DNA of 64,000 nt, from positions 1,860,001 to 1,924,000 of the forward strand of contig OZ218954.1 of the NCBI GenBank assembly GCA_965112735.1, read 5' to 3'. The position numbers were made by a program, and so were the translations under genes. Origin of the DNA: Phaeosaccion multiseriatum. Taxonomy: Eukaryota > Ochrophyta, other classes. Shown here piece by piece: positions 1 through 11,348 of the stretch. Under the pieces are notes generated by a model that worked only from the letters and a program-made list of their open reading frames with translations, did not search any database and was not told where the DNA came from. Numbering within the stretch: position 1 is the stretch's first letter; the number at the start of each line of letters is the position of its first letter.

Positions 1-168
1 CAATACATGTGCCCGGTGTACAAGACGAGCGTGCGGCAGGGCACCCTGTCCACCACGGGCCACTCCACCAACTTTGTCATGTTTATCAACCTTCCCATGC
101 GCAAGGAACACGAGCAGAAGCACTGGATTAAGAGGGGTGTGGCCATGCTCACACAGCTCGATGATTAG
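1..168 (+). CDS. Dynein heavy chain, C-terminal end (partial)
   Basis: The window opens in the last exon of a gene that started upstream. Frame 1 gives 55 residues and a TAG at 166-168. The peptide contains [22 protein letters not shown] and [15 protein letters not shown], which is the conserved extreme C-terminus of axonemal dynein heavy chains (the C-terminal cap after the AAA ring). Established role: ATP-driven motor on axonemal microtubules. Inference: the organism builds motile flagella at some life stage. The N-terminal part, and therefore the class (inner or outer arm), is not visible. Confidence 0.93.
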   Translation, partial: QYMCPVYKTSVRQGTLSTTGHSTNFVMFINLPMRKEHEQKHWIKRGVAMLTQLDD

Positions 169-612
169 TTAGTGTTACATATGAGAAGAAGAAAAAAAGT
201 CGTAGATGTTGCTCTCGGTACAACCTAAAAGTAAAAAACAAAAACGTTTCAGAAACTTGGGGGGGTACCAGGGTTGCCCCTCCCGGACCGCGTCAATGCG
301 AGGCATCGCAGGAATAAGAGAAATTTGGGAAATTGACGTTGGGTGGCGCAGCAAAGGACCGGAGAGAAGACAGCGTGGTTGTTTAGAAAAGCGTCGGAGG
401 ACCCTTGAACGCAAGACAAATAAGCCGGTGTTTGAGTATGCTCATGAAGGGGGCGGCACAGCACGGATAGACGAGGGCCACCGCTAGAGAGTGAGACTGT
501 ACCGAACAGAGGGTACCCATCGCGACTTTCCTCTCCACGTCGGCACGGGGTTACTGGTGGGGGGAGGAGAAGAGGAACCGGGGCGTTGGTGATCTCAGTC
601 AGAGCGTGAACT
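169..612. other. Intergenic: dynein 3' flank and EML upstream region
   Basis: I see no coding exon or recognisable element in these 444 bases. They must hold the dynein 3' UTR and the promoter and 5' UTR of the EML-type gene. Open frames here have no family resemblance. Confidence 0.5.
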
Positions 613-1630
613 ATGGCTACGGCGATGACAGCGCAGCGGCCCAGTGGGTTTGACCCGCATTCAGATTCCACCAGGGGAGGCCGAAAGAGGGCTCAGATCG
701 GGGCGCGAGAGCGCAATCGGGGAGCCGCGTTTGACCTCGACTCGGACCTTGGGCAGCCTATGGAAAGGAAGGTGAGTATGGGCCTGCCTCCTCTCTGCCT
801 CCAATCAGAGGGCAGAGACATGCAGAATGAGTGCCACGAAGTGGAGGTGGTGCTACTGCCTCCCACTTGAACACTGCGGGGTTGGACCGCGGTCCCCCCT
901 CAGATGGGCTACCCCCTCGTGGCCTCCCATCCATACTCTCTATTCCACACCTGCCTCACTGCGTTTTCTGAATGGGTCAATCAGCGTTCTGGTGCATACG
1001 AATGTCACTCCTTCTTTTCCCCGTCTCATATCAAGCTCCCTCCAAGAACGCCTTCTCTCCTGCTTCCCCGCGTCTGGCCTGTCTTGCCACATCCCTACCT
1101 CTCCTCCCCTCCACCTCTTGTTATTCCTGTCGCGTAGCCTCTTATCCCCCCTCCCCTCCCTCCCTCTCTCCCTCCCCTACCCTCCCTTCTATCCTCATCC
1201 CGTAGCTGAACGGTACAACCAAGGTGGAGGCCTTCACTATCAACCCAGGTGGAAACGCCGGCCGCGGATACACAGACGAGGAGATCAGCGCCGCATCTCT
1301 GCGCTACCCCCAGTGCAAAAACGTCGTGTTTCGCCCCAGCTACGCCGACGACGGCTCCTATGGGGTCAACGAGGCCGGGGTGGGGCCTTCTCCTGAGCAT
1401 CTCGCCAAGGTGAGACGCTCCCTGTCGGCTGCTGTATCATCAACTGCCGTAGCTTGCTGGGCCTGCTGCTGCGGCTGCTGCGGCTGCTGCGGTTACTGCC
1501 GTTGGTTGATTCAAGGGGGACGCGAGGGAGTGCGGGGTTGTGGGCGCTTTGGCTGTCTCTGGCGTGGAGAGCTGCGGTCTTGCTGGCACGCCCAACCCCC
1601 CCCCCCTCACCTTGCGCTGCTTCTTCTCTC

Positions 1631-1665
<35 letters not shown>

Positions 1666-2642
1666 GGTGTGTGTTTATGTCTTCTCTCTTCTTGCCTCTG
1701 TGTCGCAGCCGGAAGCGTCCATGACCTTGGAGTACGTCCACGGTACGTTACGGAAATGAGTAAAGTGCTTCGTCTCTGTGACTGCTCTTCCTGCTCACCT
1801 CCCCCTGTGCCAACAGACAAACAAACAGAACCCTCAACTATTCGTTTCCCAAACGGGTCTCTTCCTCCCCTTCAATTCGCATTCCTGCAGGCTACCACAG
1901 CACAGGCTTTCACCAGACCAACGACGTGAACGCGCTCTACATGGGTGACGACGATGACAAGGTTGTGTACCAAACTGCGGCCCTGGTGGTCATCCAGGAC
2001 CTGGAAACCTACGAGCAGGTAGGCACAGTCGTCTTGACACCTGACACGCACTTCAATTGTTGCGACGCATGTGCTTTCGTGGTTGGGAAAAAGACACGCC
2101 TCCGAGTGGGCGGCGGGCGGCGAACGGCTCTTCAAGTCCGGACCTTCCTTCCTCCCCTCACCCCATCCCATCCCACCCTGTACACTGCCGCACTGCCGCA
2201 CCGCTGCTCCCCTTCCCAAACGCACGCACACCTGCATGCATACATACGTACAAACGTACATACGTCCTTACACATGCACGCATGCACACACACACAAACA
2301 CACGCACACATACGCACATACACACACGCACACACGCACACACGCACACACGCACACACGCACATACACATACGCTGGCGATACAATACACAGGTGTTCT
2401 TTGACCTACACGACGACGACGTAACCGCCCTCGCGCTTCACCCCGACGGCCGGACAATCGCTTCGGGCCAAGTGGGCAAGGCACCGCCCGTGCTTGTGTG
2501 GGACGGAGAGGCGGCCCACTATGAGGGCACCAACATGCTCAGTCACCAGTGCGTCATGGCCACGCTCTCCGGGCACGCGCGAAAGGTGTGTGGGACGAAA
2601 GACGCGGGGTAGCAGCACAAGCAGTAGCAGCACAAGCAGTAG

Positions 2643-2673
<31 letters not shown>

Positions 2674-2861
2674 AGCAGCAGTAGCACTACCACGAAGAAA
2701 GGGCTCCGTCCGTGTGAGTTAGGAGAGTTGCTTTGCCTTTCCAACAGATCGCACTCGCGTGCTTACTCGTGCTTGTTGGTGACTTGTAACCGTGGTCTTT
2801 GTCCGGCGCACGCACACACACACGCATGCACGCATGCACACACACACACGAACACACCACA

Positions 2862-2960
<99 letters not shown>

Positions 2961-5900
2961 CACGCACACACACAGGTCCGGTGTCTCAACTTCTCCCACG
3001 ACGGGCACTTTCTCGTGTCTTCTGGAGAGGACAACCATCACTCGGTCATCGTGTGGGCCTGGCAAGAGGTGAGAGCGTGAGAGTGTGAGTGCGTGAGTGC
3101 GTGAGTGCATGAGTGCATGAGTGCGTGAGGGCGTGAGGGCGTGAGGGCGTGAGGGCGTGAGGGCACCATCAAAAGAGAGTCGGCCAGGCGTAGCAGGCCG
3201 CCCATCCCCGCGGACTCTTTTGCTCGTTTTCCTCTCTACCTGTCGCCTGCCCTCGATCTAACGTGCCCCGCCACTACTCGTATCGCCGTTGGTCCATGTC
3301 CTTCCCTCCAACGCGTGTATAGGGTACCCAAATCGCGATGGTGGGCGGAGGTTCTTGCCCACTGGACCAGCTCAAGTTCAACCCGTTTCAGGTATTGTGT
3401 ATGACCAACACACCAAGGATGATATCATAAACATGACAAACCGGCTCCCTTTCGAAGTGTTCACACACACTCGCCTTGGTCCCCGCTCGAGCCCGAGGGG
3501 ATTTCTCACCCCGCGTTCCCTCCCTCCTCCTCCCTCCCTCTCACCACTCTGCCATTTGTGAGCAGGCCTTTGGCGTCCCTTTGTCCGACGTGGCGACGGC
3601 GGGCCAGGCCTCGGACGAAGAGGATGCGTGCTACTGCCTCACCTCTGTGAGCCCCAGACACATCCGATTCTGGACCCTGAGGAAGAAGGTGAGCATGCAT
3701 GCAGACGCAAAGACCGACGCTACTTGTACACGATAGCGGCGCGGATACGCTCAGTACTCTCTCTCTCTCTCTCTCGCCCTGCCCTCCTAGCGCAGATACA
3801 CTCAGTACTCTCTCTCTCTCTCTCGGCCCACCCTCCTGCTATGACGCACCTCTCGCCGACCATTCCACCTGCCCTTCTCGGCCGTTCGCCTTTGGATGTA
3901 CCCGTTGACTCATATGCTATGCTATACTGGCTGCCTCCACCCCCTTCCCCCCCACCTCCCACAGGAAGGAGCCTGGTGTTTGGAGGGAAAGAACGGCCGC
4001 CTGGGAGACTCTGGTGCGTGGTATGTGTGCTTTTATTGACTTCATTGATTGTTTATTGACTTCATGGGAATCAATCACCAGCTGTCCTAAGAACCGGAGA
4101 GTGGGTGTGCTTTGGGATGCTTTGCTAATAAGAAGAGCAAGGGGCCGTGTTCTTACGGGAGTAGGCGTAAGAGTCACTCCAAATGCTTCAACCGTAACCG
4201 TATGCAAGCGGCCCCACGGTACAAGTACTGTACCAGCAGCGAAAGAGCAGGGGGCGCTGAAGGGCCCTGGGGTGGGAGGGTGTTGGGAAGGCAGAGAGGA
4301 GATGGCAGGAGATGGCAGAGGGTAGAGAGGAGATGGCAGTAGATGGTAGAGGGTATAGAGGAGATGGCAGAAGATGGCAGAGGGCAGAGAGGAGATGGCA
4401 GTACATGGCAGAGGGCAGAGAGGAGATGGCAGTAGATGGTAGGGGTAGAGAGGAGATGGCAGAAGATGGCAGAGGGCAGAGAGGAGATGGCAGTAGATGG
4501 CAGAGGGCAGAGAGGAGATGGCAGAAGATGGTAGAGGGCAGAGAGGAGATGGCAGAAGATGGCAGAGGGCAGAGAGGAGATGGCAGTAGATGGTAAAGGG
4601 TAGAGAGGAGTTGGCAGTAGATGGTAGAGGGTAGAGAGGAGATGGCAGAAGATGGTAAAGGGTAGAGATGAGATGGCAATAGATTATAGAGGGTAGAGAG
4701 AAGATGGCAGTAGATGGCAGACGGCAGAGAGGAGATGGCAGTAGATGGCAGAGGGCAGAGACTCGCTCAGACGATGCCTCTCACTCTCATAGCGTATACT
4801 GTGCAGCTTGCTCGACTCACATCTTATCTGCCTGCGTCTCTCCCTCCCCTCCATCCACTGCCATCCATCCATCCATCCATCCCTCCCTCCCTCCCTCCTT
4901 TGGTGTGTGTGAGAGCAGCTGCCGTGCAGGAGTACACGACCATGGAATTCATCGACGACTCTCCAAGCCGACAGGTGCTCAGCAGCACCGGCACTGTGCA
5001 GACCATGCTCGGCGTGAGCGATCGCACCATGAGTCGTGTGGTGGTGGGCACCAAGACGGGCAACTTCTTCATCTTCCAACAGCCGCCTCAGATTGACAAG
5101 CGCAAGGCCTTCGACGAACCGTGGTGGCTGGCGAGGTCCACCAAGGCCATCAAGTCAGCCACGCCCAGGGGATGGCAGTCCACAGGCGTCCTCCTGCGGA
5201 CTATGCTTAGCGATGTGAATGAGGCCAACGCACGAGCGCTTGATGACAGGCGGAAGGCGGAGATCGAAACGGTGCGTGTCGTAGTGAATGACCCCGGGGG
5301 GGATCAAAAGGGGGGGGTCCCAGGGGGGGGGGGGGGGGGGGGCCAGGAGAAGAAGAAAGCAAGGAGTGAGAAATGTTGCAGACCTGTACAAGAGAGCCTT
5401 ACTCATCGCGTGCCTTCCTCCCCCCTGCCTCCCTCCCTCCCTCCTTCCCTCCATCCTGCTGCTGCTGCTGCTGCCTTCTCTCCTCTCCTCTCCTTTCCTC
5501 TCCCCCACCCCAAAAACGAAACCATAGGCGCGGGCCCAGCTCAAGGCCGCGGGCCGTCAGGAGAACCTCCGCGAGGAGCTCCTTACCAAGATTGAGAAGC
5601 TGTCGTACCAAGGCCAGCTCACCGGCCACTCAGGGGGCATCACGGCCACCGCCTTCAACGATGCCAAGGCAGAGTTCATCTCTGCGGGCGCCGACGGAAA
5701 GATGGTGCGTTGGAATGCGCATCACGAGCATCAGGGCAAGTTCGTCCTCGCCTTCTTGGACCCCAACGAAGCGGCGGCAAAGGCGTCGCAGGTGACCGAC
5801 TTTGGGTCCCCCATCAAGAGTGTGTCTTGGGCCTCCGATGGCTCCCGGCTGCTCGTGGGCACAACCTCCAACGACCTGTACGAGATGATAATGAATGACA

Positions 5901-8713
5901 GGGTGGAGCTGGTAGACGACGAGGCTGATCAGGACGGCCTCGACAAGGACGGGCCCACACGCCGCGTCGTGCACGTGGGGGCACCCAAGGTGGTGCAGTT
6001 GGTGCAGGGGCACGTCGGTCGCCTGGATGCGCTCGATGTGTTCCCCAACCGCCCCGAGTTTGTAACCGTGGCCAAGGACCGCCAACTCACCATCTGGGAT
6101 ATCGAGGAGAAGCGAGCACTTGTCAGCTACCCCATCCGCGGCGACAGTCTGACGCTCGCATGCCGACAAGACGGCTCGGAGATCGCCGTGGGCATGGCCG
6201 CCAAAACGGAGGTACACATGATTGCGGTGGAGCGCGGCCCTGACGGGAAGCCCACCAAGATGCAACTCAAGAGCGTCATGCATCAAAACATCCCCACGGG
6301 TGGTGCCAACTACGTGGCCGTCGGGGGAGGCGGGGTGGAGATGCCGGGCCTGGGCTTTGGTAGTACGAGCCCACGTCGCTCGAGCCAAACCACAGGCCTG
6401 GACTTCACCACGAACCTCATGGGCACTAACGGACTCGTTACCGCTGGAGGCGCTCTGCCTGGACCGGTGGGGGGTGGCACGATATCCAAGAACCGTCCCG
6501 AGCGGGGGGGGGAGGGCTCCGGTTCATCAGGCTCAGGGGGTCCGCCAAAAAAAGAGTTCATACCCGGCTTAGGGTTGGGGGTAGTTGTTGTCAAGTACTC
6601 GCCGTGCGGCAGGTTCCTCGCTGCGGGTAAGAAGTGAATGGGGAGAAGGAGGAAAGGAAGGAAGGAAGGAAGGAAGGAAGGAAGGAAGGAAGGAAGGAAG
6701 GAAGGAAGGAAGGAAGGAAGGAAGGAAGGAAGGAAGGAAGGGGGTTGTGGTGTGACGGGATGGATGTCCACTTCCTTTTGCTTCTCTGTTGTGTGCGCCT
6801 CTCCATCTCGCTGGATTTCTCTTTTCTCTTCTCTTCTCTCTCTCTACTTTCCCCTGCTGCTGCTGTTGCTGCTGCTACTGCAGCTCTCTCCATGGTTCTC
6901 CCCCCCTCCTCTTCTCACCCCTGATTGGCCCCTCTCCAACCCTCCCTCCCTCCCCTCCATCGCAGGTACTCGATCCTCGAGCATCATCATCTTCGCTGTG
7001 CACATGGACGACGCCACACAATACAAGCGCATCTGCGAGCTCACGGGCCACAGCTCCACCGTCACGCACCTGGACTGGAGTGAAGACAGCACCTTCATCC
7101 AAACCAATGCACGCGACTCGCAAATTTTGTACTGGCAAATCCTACCCAGCCCCCTCGGGGCCACCAAGGGAAGCAACGGAACCGGCTCTTCTACTTCTTC
7201 CGGTGGTTTCCGCCCCTCCATATTCCCCAAGAGCTTCCTCATGCGGGATATGAAATGGGCGTCGTGGTCTTGCATCTTGGGGTGGCCCGTGCAGGGCATC
7301 TTTCCCCCGGATACAGACAATACCGACATCAACCAGGTGGGTGGGTGGGTGGGTGGGTGGGTGGATGGGTGGGTGGATGGGTGCATGGGTGGGTAGTATG
7401 TCAATGGGTGCGTGCGTGGATGTGTGGGTGTGTGGGTGTGTGGGTGTGTGCGTGCGTGCGTGCGTGCGTGCGTGGGTGGGTGGGTGCGTGGGTGGATAGT
7501 ATGTCAATGGGTGCGTGGGTGTGTGGGTGGGTGGGTGTGTGGGTGGGTGCGTGGGTGGGTAGTATGTCAATGGGTGCGTGCGTGGGTGTGTGGGTATGTG
7601 GGTGTGTGGGTGGGTGGGTGTGTGCGTGCGTGCGTGGGTGGGTGGGTGGGTGGGTAGTAAGTCAATGGATGGGTGGGTGGATAGAAGCGTCTGCCATGTG
7701 AGGCGCGACGAAGGGATCAAAAGAGGGGGTGGGTGTGTGTGCGGGCGGGCGAGGGAGACAAAGGGAGGGAGGCGGGAGGCACGCAGGAGGCAGTGGCTGG
7801 TGCAGAACACGCAAACGGGGGTGGAGGGGAAGGGACTTGGGTGGGTCCTACCTTCAGTCTCCACCCCCTCCCCGCCCGCGCCCCCCGGCACTGCCCATAG
7901 TTACCTTTGAACCACCGCCGCTACACACGACCTGATGTTCAAAGATGCCCCCCCCCCCCCACACACACACACACCCCACCGTTCCCCGACCGTTCTCCAC
8001 GTGGGACCCCACAGGTGGCCTACTGCCCGGAGTACGACATCCTGGCCTCTGCCGATGACTTCAAGACCCTTCGTCTGCTCCGCTTCCCCGTGCTCAAGAA
8101 CGCGCAGCACCGCGACTCGTTCGGCCATTCCAGCCACGTCATGGGTCTGACATTCACCAAGGGCATCTCGCCGATCCGCCTCATCACGGCGGGTGGGCTT
8201 GACAGCACCATCTGTCAATGGATCCTGCGCGGGCCGGGAGACTATGAGCGGCAGGAGGAGGCGGAGCAAACCCACCTGGGTCAGATGCTCGACCAGAGGC
8301 AGCCCGGTGGTGGCAGGGAGGTGGAGCCTGAGCCCGACGACCCGGATCTAGGCGCCTTGCTCGACGCCCAGATGAACAAAAGGGCTGGCGTGAGAAGCGC
8401 CGGTAACAAGGGCAACGACATCGACATTGAGAAGGACGATGCCGACCTTGGTGCGCTGCTTGTCGCCGCCAAGGGCCAGGACGACGATGAGGGGGGCACC
8501 GCTGCCGCCTCGAAGCAGGGGAAGGAGCAAGAGCAGAAGAACGAAGACGACAACGACAATGACCTCGGCCCTCTCCAGCAAGCCAAGGCGTTCGTGAAGG
8601 AGGAGATGCTCGGAGAGGGAGAGAGCGACGAGGCGAGTGCAGCGGGGCAGCTGCGCCCGGCCTCCCCCGCGCTGGCGGCGCCTCAGGAGAACGTGGAGGA
8701 CGGGAAGAAGTAG
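613..8713 (+). CDS. EML-type microtubule-associated WD40 protein (13 exons, about 1190 aa)
   Basis: Exons: 613-771, 1206-1409, 1709-1742, 1891-2018, 2394-2585, 2976-3068, 3323-3391, 3566-3688, 3965-4013, 4919-5271, 5528-6626, 6966-7336, 8015-8713. All junctions are GT-AG and keep frame. Residues about 126-135 ([10 protein letters not shown]) match the HELP motif of echinoderm microtubule-associated protein-like (EML) proteins. They are followed by tandem WD40 units, for example [62 protein letters not shown] and [15 protein letters not shown] proteins carry two WD40 propellers (TAPE domain) and bind microtubules. The length fits a two-propeller EML plus an acidic tail of about 160 residues (roughly 1030-1190) holding three DLGALL/DLGPL motifs. 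The start is the first ATG ahead of the first good donor. Next to a dynein gene a flagellar role is possible but unproven. Confidence 0.85.
2866..2974. repeat. (CA)n microsatellite at the end of EML intron 5
   Basis: A nearly pure CA tract runs directly into the acceptor CAG at 2973-2975, so it supplies the polypyrimidine-like region of the intron. Other CA-rich blocks lie at 2222-2370 (intron 4) and 9780-9860 (methyltransferase intron 2). Confidence 0.9.
3069..3165 (+). repeat. (GTGAGTGC)n octamer array starting at a 5' splice site
   Basis: Intron 6 of the EML gene starts at 3069 with GTGAGAGC and continues as about a dozen 8-bp copies of GTGAGTGC, GTGAGTGCAT-type and GTGAGGGC. Each copy repeats the consensus donor GTGAG. 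Confidence 0.85.
4285..4765 (+). repeat. 31-bp purine-rich minisatellite, about 15 copies, in EML intron 9
   Basis: The unit begins GCAGAGAGGAGATGGCAG and repeats every 31 bp with scattered substitutions and small indels. It lies entirely inside intron 4014-4918. One strand is almost free of pyrimidines. Long open frames across it on both strands are by-products of the periodicity. Confidence 0.9.
6653..6741 (+). repeat. (GGAA)n microsatellite in EML intron 11
   Basis: About 20 GGAA tetramers follow shortly after the donor at 6627. There is no coding evidence. Confidence 0.9.
7337..7683 (+). repeat. (GTGG)n/(GTGC)n array starting at the donor of EML intron 12
   Basis: The exon ends at CAG 7334-7336 and the intron opens directly as GTGGGTGGGTGGGTGG. 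It continues for about 350 bp of GTGG, GTGC and GGAT tetramers, with a higher-order unit containing AGTATGTCAATGGGTGCGTG that recurs near 7397, 7499 and 7561. Confidence 0.85.
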
Positions 8714-9192
8714 AAGAAGGCGCAGGCGCCTTCTTCGCCAAGGGGAGGAAGCGCAAGCATACATACGTAGGAGGCAAGCGGAGACGGCATCACATCACAA
8801 ATGCTTCCAAATCATTGAAGCGGAACTTGCACAAGGGCTCTTAAACGGACGGTCGAAGTGCGAAGAGGGGGAGCAGTAGCTTTGCTGTAATAGGGGTTGT
8901 GGTGGTAGCGGTAGTAGAGTTACAGTAGCAGTAGCAGTAGAAGTTGTAGTAGTAGTCAAAGTAGGAGGAAGAGGAGCAGTACTTGTTGTTTTCGTTGGGG
9001 AGGGGGATGTTGTTGGTTAAAACATGAAAACAATGCACGTGATTTGTGCATCGTTCTACAGCTGTATCACCAACTGCTGCCCCTGCTGATGGTGGTGGTG
9101 CAGGGCTGAGGATGGTCTCCCGAGTGCGCTTCCTGCGAGCCCCACAATAGCCACGCGGGCACGCACACAAGTGCAGCGCATGAGCGACGCGG
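8714..9192. other. Intergenic between convergent EML and methyltransferase genes
   Basis: This holds the 3' ends of both genes. An AGT/GTA-rich low-complexity stretch lies at about 8890-8970. No gene is supported. Confidence 0.5.
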
Positions 9193-10603
9193 TCACGTCA
9201 CGCGGTCAAAAAAGAGCCTGAGCTTCCCCCCCCCTCCTCCTCCTCTTCCTGCTGCTGCTGCTGCCACTCCGTGTTGCTGAGCTGTGTGCAGAGTATCGTA
9301 CACAACTTGCTCCTGCAGGCGGTGCTCTGCGGCCTGCACAGCAATCTCATCTTCAATGGCCTTTGAATACGCAAAGCTCTGACTCATGACGAACACCGAT
9401 GCCTTCTGAGCACAGCTCTCTCCTCCCTCCTCCTCCTCCTCCTCCTCCTCCAGTGTTCTTCCTGCGGTTGCATCAGCTCTCTCACTTCCACTCTGTGCCC
9501 CAGCTGAAGAAGAAGAAAGTCCTCTTTTCCTCCGTGCCAAGGCCTTTCCGACGGTCGCAAAGAGGGGTCCCACTACGCTCTGTGCATACACCACGTCGCT
9601 GCCGATGATGAGGGGAAAGCGACCCTCTGGGCCTTGGTCTTCGTCTTGGTCCCCGTTACCCCCCTCCCCCCAGGCGAGCGGACAGGCGGACAGCTCGGAG
9701 GCGTGGACGGCAACTCCACTGTTTTGCTGTTCCTTTATGCTTTCCGTCAGAGTCGCAACGACGCCTGGACACACATGCATGCCCGCACGCACGCATGCAC
9801 ATAAGATGCACACACACGAGCACACAGACATAAACACACGCACACACACGCACACAGAGCAACAGCAGCAACAGCGTGGTTGAGAGGTGCTGAGCCATGG
9901 CATTATCCGAAGTGCTGTCTGCCCAGAGCAGCGCCCAAAGGGAATATGTGATGGATGATGCCTCGCCTCCTTCTCCTTCTCCCATCACCCCACACACACT
10001 TGACGCCATTTCATTCATCTCGTGGGGGTGCTTTCAGTGGTGGTGCTCGCCGGTCTCCCCCCCCCCCTGGTTCTCCCCACCGAGGACGGAAGATACCCAC
10101 CGGGATCATGGTCTGTGAGTACGCAGCGCCCACAGCCAGGAAGACATGCCGCCACAAGCCCAGCGAGACCACAGCCTGATGTGGTAGCAAGGCAGCGGCA
10201 AAGGACAGAAGAGGGCAGGATAGGATGGTACAGGAAAGGCGCGTGGAGTTGAGTTGGAGAATATTGAAGCCCAAGTCAGTATATGCTTGTCTCTTCCCTC
10301 CTCCGCCACACCTGCTCCGAGCTCCAACACGTTCCCATGCGGGAGGGTGTCCCAACTGTCCACCAAATACTGCGCCAAGAGCCCAGAAGCTGGCCACAGG
10401 TAGTGCCCAGACTGGACAGCACCTGGGTCGGAATCAATCAAAGTTAGCGTGACCTCCACGGAGTAGTGCTCTCGCGGAGCCTCAGTCTGCTCCGGCTGCT
10501 GGGTCTCGAATCGAAAATTTTTCTTGTCCTTTTCGGCGTGAGCGTCGAACATGAAACCCACTGCCTGCAATCCTTCACACTCCTCATTCTCGTCGTCGCT
10601 CAT
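9193..10603 (-). CDS. Class I SAM-dependent methyltransferase, METTL21 family (Methyltransf_16)
   Basis: Three exons on the minus strand: 10603-10312, 10175-10101 and 9764-9193, 312 residues, phases 1/1. Motifs in order: SGHYLWPASGLLAQYL (about 74-89), SAM-binding motif I VLELGAGCGLAG built across the first splice (about 92-103), acidic-loop VLTDHDPG built across the second splice, then LIIGSDVVYA (about 175-184). These are hallmarks of the METTL21/22/23 protein-lysine methyltransferase family. The joined motifs confirm both introns. Residues after SDVVY include an insertion with a run of Glu (codons around 9430-9450), and the C-terminus is Gly-rich. The substrate cannot be read from sequence. 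The intron between exons 2 and 3 holds a CA repeat. Confidence 0.85.
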
Positions 10604-11348
10604 CGGTTTGGAAAGCACAATGGAGTGAGAAGGGAGGGAGAAATAACAAGAGACAAAAATGCACCAAAAATGAGAGAAGTTTGCGAGTTGGTGATACATA
10701 TGCGCCATTTGTTTAACTCTAGCGGGGTCCGATTCCGTTCGCTCACTCGTCGTGGAGACGAGCATCTATCTGTGTGTCCCTCCGGATTACGATATGATAT
10801 GATGATGATCTGGCTGGTGCTACGCACTTGTACCAATGGAGCCCGAAAAGCTCGAAAGTCTTGTGATTTTATAAATGTGTCCAGCGCTCTCCGCTGCATC
10901 CCCCCCCCCCTAGTCAAGTAGTAGCAGGAGGTAAAGTTGGTGCGGTAACGTCGTCATCGCTCGATGAGGCCATCGCATCAAGAGTCGCCTCGGTGCTCCT
11001 TCAACGCAACACCCCCCCCCCCTTTTCATTGCCGATGCCCCAGTCAACAGTCAACTGGGACGAGGGGAGAGGGGGAGGAGTCTCCCGGTGCCGCCCCGGC
11101 CCTCGTCTCTGTCCCCATGGTGGGGTGCAGTTCATCAAGTAGTACAGTATATATACGCAACCGCAACCGCGCCCCCTCATTCGCACCCGCCCTCTTCCCC
11201 CTGCATCCTCCGCGATTCCGCCTTCAGTGTCAAAAATGAAGCCCCTCCTCAGGCTTCTCCCCTCCCGCTCCAGCTCCCAGACTTCTTCTTGGGTGAGAGG
11301 GACGTGTACGTACGTACGTGCGTGTGTTCCGTGGTTTAACCTAAACCC
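10604..11348. other. Intergenic between two minus-strand genes
   Basis: About 745 bases hold the methyltransferase promoter and the 3' end of the next gene. I see nothing else convincing. Confidence 0.4.

Noticed and set aside
2132-2484. Open frames on both strands through the CA-repeat stretch, giving Cys/Val or His/Thr repeats
   Set aside because: They are dinucleotide-repeat artefacts inside EML intron 4; the flanking exons splice cleanly over them.
4188-4765. Regular repeat that could be taken for a CRISPR array or a repeat protein
   Set aside because: The units are contiguous with no unique spacers, it sits in a eukaryotic intron, and open frames appear on both strands only because of the period.
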